From assembly GCF_018860855.1 (NCBI RefSeq), contig NZ_JAHKQE010000020.1, forward strand, positions 1-64,000: 64,000 bases of DNA, read 5' to 3'. A program made the translations under genes and the position numbers. The notes under the pieces were generated by a model, which saw only the letters and a list, made by a program, of their open reading frames with translations, was not told the DNA's origin and made no database searches. This document shows positions 58,053 through 64,000 of the stretch, one piece after another. The first letter of the stretch is position 1. Every line of letters begins with the position of its first letter. This DNA is from Amphritea atlantica. GTDB lineage: Bacteria > Pseudomonadota > Gammaproteobacteria > Pseudomonadales > Balneatricaceae.

Positions 58053-60788
58053 ATGGATTCTCACAGCAAAGACCGGACATTGCACACCGCAAACGAGACA
58101 AGCGAAGCCCCTGTGTGGCATACCTGTAATGCACAGCAGATCAACGACCACCTACAAACATCCCCTCAAGGGCTAAGTGCAGCAGAAGCGGCTCAACGCC
58201 AGCGTCAGTATGGTGCAAATCAACTTCCCCCCGCTAAACGCCGTAACGGCTTGATGCGTTTATTAGCTCAATTTCATAACGTATTGATCTATGTGCTGCT
58301 GGTCGCCGCCGTCGTCACCGCCCTACTGGGCCATAGTATCGATTCTGGGGTTATTATTGCCGTTGTTCTCATTAACTCGCTGGTTGGCTTTATACAGGAA
58401 GGTAAAGCCGAGAAAGCGATTGATGCCGTGCGCAATATGCTCTCACAACAAGCCGTAGTGATTCGTGACGGGCATCGACAAGAGGTGCCCGCCGAAGCGT
58501 TAGTACCCGGTGATATTGTCTTTATTCAATCGGGTGATCGGGTGCCCGCTGACCTGCATCTACATAAAGTCAAAGAGTTAAATATTGAAGAAGCGTTACT
58601 CACCGGCGAATCTGTTCCGGTGCTCAAGCAAACACAACCGGTAGCCCCTAATGCCGACCTTGGCGACCGTACCAATATCGCTTTTTCTGGCACCCTAGTC
58701 ACCTATGGTCAAGGTACCGGCACCGTGGTGGCCACCGGAGCAAACACCGAGATCGGCCGCATCAGCACCCTATTAGCCGATGTCTCCCCCCTAACCACCC
58801 CATTAACCCGCCAATTAGACAGTTTTGCGCGTTGGCTAACCGGCTCGATCCTACTGATCGCGCTAGCCACCATGCTGTTTGGCTCTTGGGTAAGAGGCTA
58901 TGCGCTGGAAGATATGTTTCTGGCGGCGGTCGGTTTGGCCGTTGCCGCCATTCCAGAAGGCTTACCTGCCGTTATCACCATTGCACTGGCCATCGGAGTA
59001 CAACGGATGGCTAACCGGCGCGCCATTATTCGTCGCCTGCCCGCGGTAGAGACATTGGGTTCAGTATCGGTTATCTGTTCAGATAAAACCGGTACCCTAA
59101 CCCGTAATGAGATGACCGTGACCTCCGTGGTATCCGCCTGTTGCAACGCTGAGATCAGCGGCGCTGGCTATAATCCCCATGGCACCTTCACTTGCAACCA
59201 TCGGGATCTTAACCTCAGCAACCTAGTCGAACTGCAACAATTATGTCGCGCCAGCATACTCTGCAACGAGGCACAGTTGCGTCAAAAAGGAGATGAGTGG
59301 ATCATCGAAGGTGACCCCACCGAAGGTGCACTCTTAGTTCTGGGGGCAAAATCCGGTCTTGATATTACCGAACTGCAGTCAGAAATGCCCCGCGATGATC
59401 TGATTCCATTCGAGTCAGAGCATCGTTTTATGGCCACCCTACACCATGATCACAATGGTAATGGGGTTATCTATATCAAAGGCGCTATCGAAGCCATTTT
59501 ACCCCGTTGCCAGTGGCAGATGAGCAATGGTCGAGAAGATACGTTAGATAGCGAATACTGGAGCCGCCAGCAGGAACAGATCGCCAATCAAGGTAAAAGA
59601 ACCTTGGCATTGGCGATGCTCCCCGTTGATGAAAACCATCGCATCCTCCATTTCGATGATGTTAGCAAAGGGCTGGTGATGCTCGGTCTCGTTGGCATTA
59701 TTGATCCCCCCCGTGAAGAAGCTATTCAGGCTGTCGCCGAATGTCACCGCGCGGGTATCAAAGTCAAAATGATCACGGGTGATCATATTGCTACCGCCTC
59801 TGCGATCGCTCGGCAGATGGGCATTACCGATAACCCCCGCGCGATGACCGGCAACGAAGTCGAACAATTGAGTGATAGTCAGCTTCAGGCACGGGTAGAA
59901 CAGGTCGATGTATTTGCCCGCTCTAGCCCTGAACACAAGCTACGCATTGTCCAAGCCCTGCAAGCCTGCCAGCATGTTGTCGCTATGACCGGTGACGGTG
60001 TCAACGATGCCCCTGCGTTAAAACGCGCCGACGTGGGTACCGCGATGGGAATAAAGGGCACTGAAGCGGCAAAAGAGGCTTCGGAGATGGTTTTGGCGGA
60101 TGATAACTTCGCCTCCATTACCTATGCCGTCGAAGAGGGCCGGACAGTTTTCGATAACATTAAAAAATCGATTCTTTTTATCCTACCCACTAATGGCGGT
60201 GAAGCGCTCACGGTGATCGCTGCTATCGCGTTCGGTACAATGCTGCCGGTAACGCCCGCTCAGATTCTTTGGGTGAATATGATCACTGCGGTGACACTCG
60301 CCCTATCGCTAACATTTGAATCAACCGAACCAGGCGTGATGCTGCGACCACCCCGTAATACTCGCAGTCCGATACTATCGCCCTTTATGATCTGGCGGAT
60401 TATCTTTGTATCCCTGCTAATGGTCAGCGCCACCTTCGGGCTATTCCTTTGGGAGCGTAGCAACGGCACTGATATCGATACCGCCCGCACCATTGCGGTC
60501 AATACCTTGGTGGTACTAGAGGTGTTCTATCTCCTCAACTCACGCTATCTCACCCGCTCAGTACTGAGTAGAGAGGGGTTATTAGGTAACCGTTATGCGC
60601 TCTATGCGATCGCCACGGTCATGGCGTTTCAACTTCTATTTACCTATCTGCCGATTATGCAGCTGTTTTTTCACACCCATGCGCTTGATCTCGCTGACTG
60701 GGGAAAAATACTGGTAGTAGGCCTGATACTGTTTCTGGTCGTGGAGTTGGAGAAAAAACTACTGCATTCAACCAATAGAGGTGAATAA
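58053..60788 (+). CDS. P-type cation ATPase (Ca2+/Na+-type, P2)
   Basis: The 911-residue pump has ten predicted helices, an N-terminal cation-ATPase domain, TGES in the actuator, Asp344 in CSDKTGTLT, and [22 protein letters not shown]. The membrane segment [23 protein letters not shown] matches the PEGL motif of Ca2+-type pumps, against a heavy-metal or K+ pump. The ATG at 58053 has GGAAGG nine bases upstream. Substrate is most likely Ca2+ or Na+. Confidence 0.9.
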   Translation: MDSHSKDRTLHTANETSEAPVWHTCNAQQINDHLQTSPQGLSAAEAAQRQRQYGANQLPPAKRRNGLMRLLAQFHNVLIYVLLVAAVVTALLGHSIDSGVIIAVVLINSLVGFIQEGKAEKAIDAVRNMLSQQAVVIRDGHRQEVPAEALVPGDIVFIQSGDRVPADLHLHKVKELNIEEALLTGESVPVLKQTQPVAPNADLGDRTNIAFSGTLVTYGQGTGTVVATGANTEIGRISTLLADVSPLTTPLTRQLDSFARWLTGSILLIALATMLFGSWVRGYALEDMFLAAVGLAVAAIPEGLPAVITIALAIGVQRMANRRAIIRRLPAVETLGSVSVICSDKTGTLTRNEMTVTSVVSACCNAEISGAGYNPHGTFTCNHRDLNLSNLVELQQLCRASILCNEAQLRQKGDEWIIEGDPTEGALLVLGAKSGLDITELQSEMPRDDLIPFESEHRFMATLHHDHNGNGVIYIKGAIEAILPRCQWQMSNGREDTLDSEYWSRQQEQIANQGKRTLALAMLPVDENHRILHFDDVSKGLVMLGLVGIIDPPREEAIQAVAECHRAGIKVKMITGDHIATASAIARQMGITDNPRAMTGNEVEQLSDSQLQARVEQVDVFARSSPEHKLRIVQALQACQHVVAMTGDGVNDAPALKRADVGTAMGIKGTEAAKEASEMVLADDNFASITYAVEEGRTVFDNIKKSILFILPTNGGEALTVIAAIAFGTMLPVTPAQILWVNMITAVTLALSLTFESTEPGVMLRPPRNTRSPILSPFMIWRIIFVSLLMVSATFGLFLWERSNGTDIDTARTIAVNTLVVLEVFYLLNSRYLTRSVLSREGLLGNRYALYAIATVMAFQLLFTYLPIMQLFFHTHALDLADWGKILVVGLILFLVVELEKKLLHSTNRGE

Positions 60789-60885
60789 GCAACTTAGCAA
60801 CCCAAACTGAGGTATCTCTTTTGCTATTACGACACTAAATAGGGCATAATTGATCGTTTATTATACACATCAGGGGGAATTGAAC

Positions 60886-61197
60886 ATGATCAAGCGTCAA
60901 ACCAAATCCGAACTGCGCAAACAATTGCAGCTGCAAACTCAAGCCTTTCTTAAAAAAGGCGGTGAAGTAGCGGAAGTTGAAACCGGCGCGACAGGTCTGA
61001 TCAATGGCTCCTATCGTAATGCTGGTTTTATTCTTAACCCTCAACGGCAAGAACGTACGCCACTCAACGGCGTGCTCGCAAAAATCGATGCTCGCAAAGC
61101 TGAGCGAACGCAAAGAACCGTGCCAAAAAGCACTCGGCAGCGCAAAAAAGTGATCTATGATGATTTTGGCGAACCGTTGCGGGTGGTATTTGAATAA
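60886..61197 (+). CDS. small basic protein with a SutA-like segment
   Basis: The 103-residue protein begins MIKRQTKSELRKQLQ and has the patch AFLKKGGEVAEVE, similar to the core segment of SutA (a RNA polymerase-binding regulator of Pseudomonas). SutA is acidic; this one is basic, so the match is only suggestive. GGGGGA precedes the start. No known domain otherwise. It begins 97 bases after the P-type ATPase stop. Confidence 0.5.
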   Translation: MIKRQTKSELRKQLQLQTQAFLKKGGEVAEVETGATGLINGSYRNAGFILNPQRQERTPLNGVLAKIDARKAERTQRTVPKSTRQRKKVIYDDFGEPLRVVFE

Positions 61198-61465
61198 CCC
61201 CCTTACCGTTCTTGGTAGACGTTCGTAGCCCATGCTTAGCCAATAGAAAGCAGTCTTAGCGGTAACACCCAAAGAACGACATTCTAACGATAGACAACCC
61301 ACACAGGCTTAATGCCCCAGTATCTGATTGATTTTAAGCGTATCAATCAGGCTGGTCGGTTCTGTTTAGCACGGTTCTGTTTAACACAACGGCTTGGCGG
61401 GTCAAACACTACAACCGATCTCTACAGTAAACCTTAATAACCTGCCCGATTAATACCCCATCAAC

Positions 61466-62512
61466 TTATGACTGATTTTCATCAGGCGCTCTCAGTGGAC
61501 CGCCTTCTGGATGACCCTCTGGGCCACTAGGACGCACCGTCTCACCGTGGAAACAGCCAATAAACATGTTTTCACTCGGACTAGCGGCATGATAGTGATA
61601 GCCACGAACATCATCCGTTTGACCGCGACAGGCATCTAGCCCTTCAACCGCTTTGCCCTCGGCATTTTTCAGTGCATAAATACCATAACCATCTGACGCA
61701 TAACCGATTAAGGGTGCGTGGCCATCATCGCTATCCGATTTATCGGTACAGCCTGCCGCCGAGTGGTAATGATAGCCCTGATGTACGTTGATATGCCCAC
61801 CACAATCATCAAAGGCGGCGATGGTATAGGCGCCTAAAATAGCATCAATCGGTGCTGATCCTGAGAGTTCAGTTCCATCAAGTGCAATACCCGCGGTTCG
61901 TACACGACTGGGTTTAGCGGCGGGGATCGGCGTTGTAGGTATCAAAAAAGTACGTGAGAAGTCATCCTCAAGATAGGATAGTTCGCACTCAATACAGTTC
62001 TGCTTATACTCATCTTCAACATCGGGTTTGGCTGCGCCTAAACAGGCGGCCTTTGTCGCGGTATATCGTACTTTGTTACTTTTAGCGTCATATACCATCC
62101 ACTTCTCATCACCATAATAATCTCCCAGCTTAAGGATGAACTCACCCGTGATATCCACTAAGTCGCCGGTCCCCTCTTTGCTAAACCAAGCACCTGCGAC
62201 ATCTGCACCATCGGACGTTGTTCGTGGACAAAAAGGCCCGGGGGTTCGTCCTGCTGGCGCGCCATTGGTCACAAACTGATAACAGGTGGTTTTTGTGCCT
62301 TCCACCGTTTCACAGTCAACAATGATAGGCTCTTGAGTAAAGGCATCCTTAGCAAACAAAGAAAGGTCGATGCCTTTCGGTTTCGACACCTCTCCATCAG
62401 CAACGTGCTTATGGCTAACCCCATGCCTGTGATCATGGAAATGGGCGCAGCCGCCTAACATGAGTGTACTAAAGGCGATAACACCTATTAATGATCGGCT
62501 CGTCAAACTCAT
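61466..62512 (-). CDS. YHYH-domain lipoprotein
   Basis: The 348-residue lipoprotein has lipobox LMLGGC, a His-rich N terminus (CAHFHDHRHGVSHKH) and two YHYH motifs (GYHYHSAAGCTD and GYHYHAASP). YHYH proteins are of unknown function; the histidines could bind metal. It stands alone on the minus strand. The gap between its start and the pseudogene shows nothing recognisable. Confidence 0.8.
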   Translation of the reverse strand: MSLTSRSLIGVIAFSTLMLGGCAHFHDHRHGVSHKHVADGEVSKPKGIDLSLFAKDAFTQEPIIVDCETVEGTKTTCYQFVTNGAPAGRTPGPFCPRTTSDGADVAGAWFSKEGTGDLVDITGEFILKLGDYYGDEKWMVYDAKSNKVRYTATKAACLGAAKPDVEDEYKQNCIECELSYLEDDFSRTFLIPTTPIPAAKPSRVRTAGIALDGTELSGSAPIDAILGAYTIAAFDDCGGHINVHQGYHYHSAAGCTDKSDSDDGHAPLIGYASDGYGIYALKNAEGKAVEGLDACRGQTDDVRGYHYHAASPSENMFIGCFHGETVRPSGPEGHPEGGPLRAPDENQS

Positions 62513-62712
62513 CGTCTATGTCCTGTTCAATTAGTGGGTAGATTTCACTGCTGCAGATCATGCAGCACAATTGTGCAGATAATAAGAATGATAGATTACT
62601 TATATCGATCAAGCAGAAGAGGAAAATGTGGCGCAAAACCAAAACAATAACGGCAACAGTAACCGTCCACTACCTTAAGCGCTTGCGGGCCTGTTGTTAC
62701 ACGGATGTTTCT

Positions 62713-63042
62713 TTAGGTTTTTAGGCGCAGAGCATCCACAAATGCAGTACAGGTCTGAACCCAAGCGGTAAGATTTTTATCCGATTCAACCTCGGGCAGA
62801 ACATACACCATGCTGCGGATCGGCTTACCAGTAAAATCCGTCTCTGCGGTATAAGGCTAAGCCAAACAACGGTCATAATCATCATGGCCGATACGTGCCA
62901 TCAGTTTATTGCCCATAACGCCACAGCACATATGTTCAGACAATAAGAAACATAAGCCAGCCAACATTCTTTTCACGACTAAATCGTGACGATCCTGAAA
63001 ATGCTCGTAAAGCCTTTATTCTAAGCCTCGATCAAATGCCAT
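62713..63042 (-). pseudogene. tfoX-type (TfoX N-terminal domain) pseudogene with two in-frame stops
   Basis: Reading one frame from the ATG at 63042 to the TAA at 62713 gives a full-length TfoX/Sxy N-terminal domain (start MAFDRGLE; then VVKRMLAGLCFLLSEHMCCG; then TDFTGKPIRSMVYVLPEV), interrupted by TAA at codon 9 (63016-63018) and TAG at codon 62 (62857-62859). There is no frameshift. The family is a homologue of the competence regulator TfoX. Two stops of different type make normal translation unlikely, so it is decaying. Confidence 0.85.
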
Positions 63043-63097
63043 GCTTAACCAATGCCTCTTACCGGTATTAAGGGCGGGTGTTCTCCCTAGATCGTCA

Positions 63098-63742
63098 TTA
63101 GCATTGCAAGGCAGCAATAATGTCATCAGGCTCTGAACGGGTTCGATAGTCGACATCAACATAACGCCAGCTAACGATACCATCACGGCCGATAATGAAG
63201 GTGGCAGGAATCGGCAATACATGACCATTGCCGTTATTGATAGCGTCTAGGTCGAGCTGGCGATCCACTCGCATATGTTCCGTTAAAAACGCAGGCACTT
63301 TCCATGCAACACCGAACTCGGCGGCGACCTTCGCATCTTGATCTGACAAGACACAAAAACCCATGTCACTAATGGCATCTTTTGTCATTGAACCATCGGG
63401 CACCTGCGGACTAATGGCAACCAGTTGAGCGCCCAAGGCATGAATTTCATCTAATCGCGCACTCAAAGCTCTAAGCTGCAAGTTACAATAAGGGCACCAA
63501 CTGCCACGATAAAAAGTCACAATCAGTGGACCCTTTTTAAGTAAATCGCTCAACGAGATTGATTGACCATCGGCATCTGGCAATGTAAATGCAGGTGCCT
63601 TTTCGCCAACAGCAATGGCGCTATCGCCTTGCTGAAAGGCTTTTGCCTGTTCAATGATCTCATCGACCGCTTGCATAAAATCAGGATTAGCCTGTCGTCC
63701 CGCTTCGATCTTTGCTTCAGTTTGCGCTTTTAAAGTTCCCAT
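63098..63742 (-). CDS. peroxiredoxin-like (AhpC/TSA-fold) protein
   Basis: The 214-residue protein has the thioredoxin-fold motif FYRGSWCPYCNLQL, a CxxC redox site in place of the single peroxidatic Cys of AhpC. Its N-terminal helix and PLIVTF/PATFIIGRDG strands fit the peroxiredoxin-like family. It probably reduces peroxides or acts as a thiol reductase. It has no signal peptide. Confidence 0.88.
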   Translation of the reverse strand: MGTLKAQTEAKIEAGRQANPDFMQAVDEIIEQAKAFQQGDSAIAVGEKAPAFTLPDADGQSISLSDLLKKGPLIVTFYRGSWCPYCNLQLRALSARLDEIHALGAQLVAISPQVPDGSMTKDAISDMGFCVLSDQDAKVAAEFGVAWKVPAFLTEHMRVDRQLDLDAINNGNGHVLPIPATFIIGRDGIVSWRYVDVDYRTRSEPDDIIAALQC

Positions 63743-63910
63743 ATGTCTCCTAATCTATTTTACGTTTAGATACTGCTTGAAAAACTAATCAATAAACACA
63801 TAGTCTTTAGTATTTCTATCGTTTAGTAACGGAACACCGAAAAATAAACGTTATTTTAACCGATTAGCGCTGTTTGACGATCACGCTTAAGCACGAACGA
63901 CAGGCTATTG

Positions 63911-64000
63911 TTATCTGCCCGTTTGAACAACTTCAGCCTCTGACGCTATATCACCACCACCGAGTGATTGATAAAGTTTTGCCTGAATGACGAATTGGTT
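63911..64000 (-). CDS. partial outer-membrane efflux (NodT/OprM-like) protein, 3' end
   Basis: The last 29 codons before a TAA read NQFVIQAKLYQSLGGGDIAS, close to the C terminus of NodT-family outer-membrane factors (LYxALGGG). The gene continues past the window. Between it and the peroxiredoxin gene I see no feature. Confidence 0.65.
   Translation of the reverse strand, partial: NQFVIQAKLYQSLGGGDIASEAEVVQTGR

Overview
The window looks like a chromosomal segment of a free-living, probably marine gammaproteobacterium near the Oceanospirillales/Pseudomonadales. ArgO/ArgP, RlmJ, SlyD, TgpA and the Pseudomonas-like order of the quinoprotein genes support this. The taxon is inferred from gene families only. 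I found no rRNA, tRNA, CRISPR array or insertion sequence.

Region 1 (88-2646) is a visibly AT-rich pair, a DUF262 (GmrSD/SspE-like) protein and a HEPN-type predicted RNase, followed by a 540-base repeat-bearing gap. It reads as an acquired defence or toxin-type module at the island edge.

Region 2 (2647-37587) is the core: a PQQ-dependent alcohol oxidation locus resembling the ped/exa loci of Pseudomonas. It holds pqqABCDE plus a PqqH-type peptidase (with pqqA, too short for normal ORF calling, and an attenuator-like terminator behind it), an ExaC-type aldehyde dehydrogenase, a PQQ alcohol dehydrogenase, a c550 cytochrome, a MxaJ/XoxJ-like binding protein and a second PqqD. The dehydrogenase carries the extra aspartate (Asp321-Tyr-Asp323) that marks lanthanide-dependent enzymes. 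Next come a Cys-less cupredoxin-like protein and a four-gene set matching PedA1-A2-B-C, the ABC transporter linked to rare-earth-dependent growth in Pseudomonas putida. A LuxR-type regulator, a NahK/ErcS'-type hybrid kinase, a FIST sensor and a porin complete the set. Diguanylate cyclases and chemoreceptors lie between these genes.

The main new observation is a 14-base palindrome, roughly AGTAC-N4-GTACT. It occurs upstream of pqqA, exaC, pedF, the cupredoxin/pedA1 divergent pair, the luxR gene and the porin gene, with a weaker copy before the FIST gene and a different palindrome before pedH. At five promoters its centre lies 33-34 bases from a possible -10 box. This suggests one regulator, most simply the locus's own LuxR protein, controls cofactor synthesis, metal uptake, alcohol oxidation, aldehyde removal and outer-membrane entry.

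Region 3 (39625-64000) is ordinary chromosome: a YgjP-like metallopeptidase, a MoxR-DUF58-TgpA operon, slyD, nitronate monooxygenase with an amino-acid exporter, a fetB without fetA, an ABC exporter, a GGDEF-EAL and an HD-GYP protein (c-di-GMP turnover), endonuclease I, an NlpC/P60 lipoprotein, a SpoIIAA-like protein, a P-type cation ATPase, a YHYH lipoprotein, a tfoX-type pseudogene with two in-frame stops, a peroxiredoxin-like protein, and the 3' end of an outer-membrane efflux protein running off the edge.
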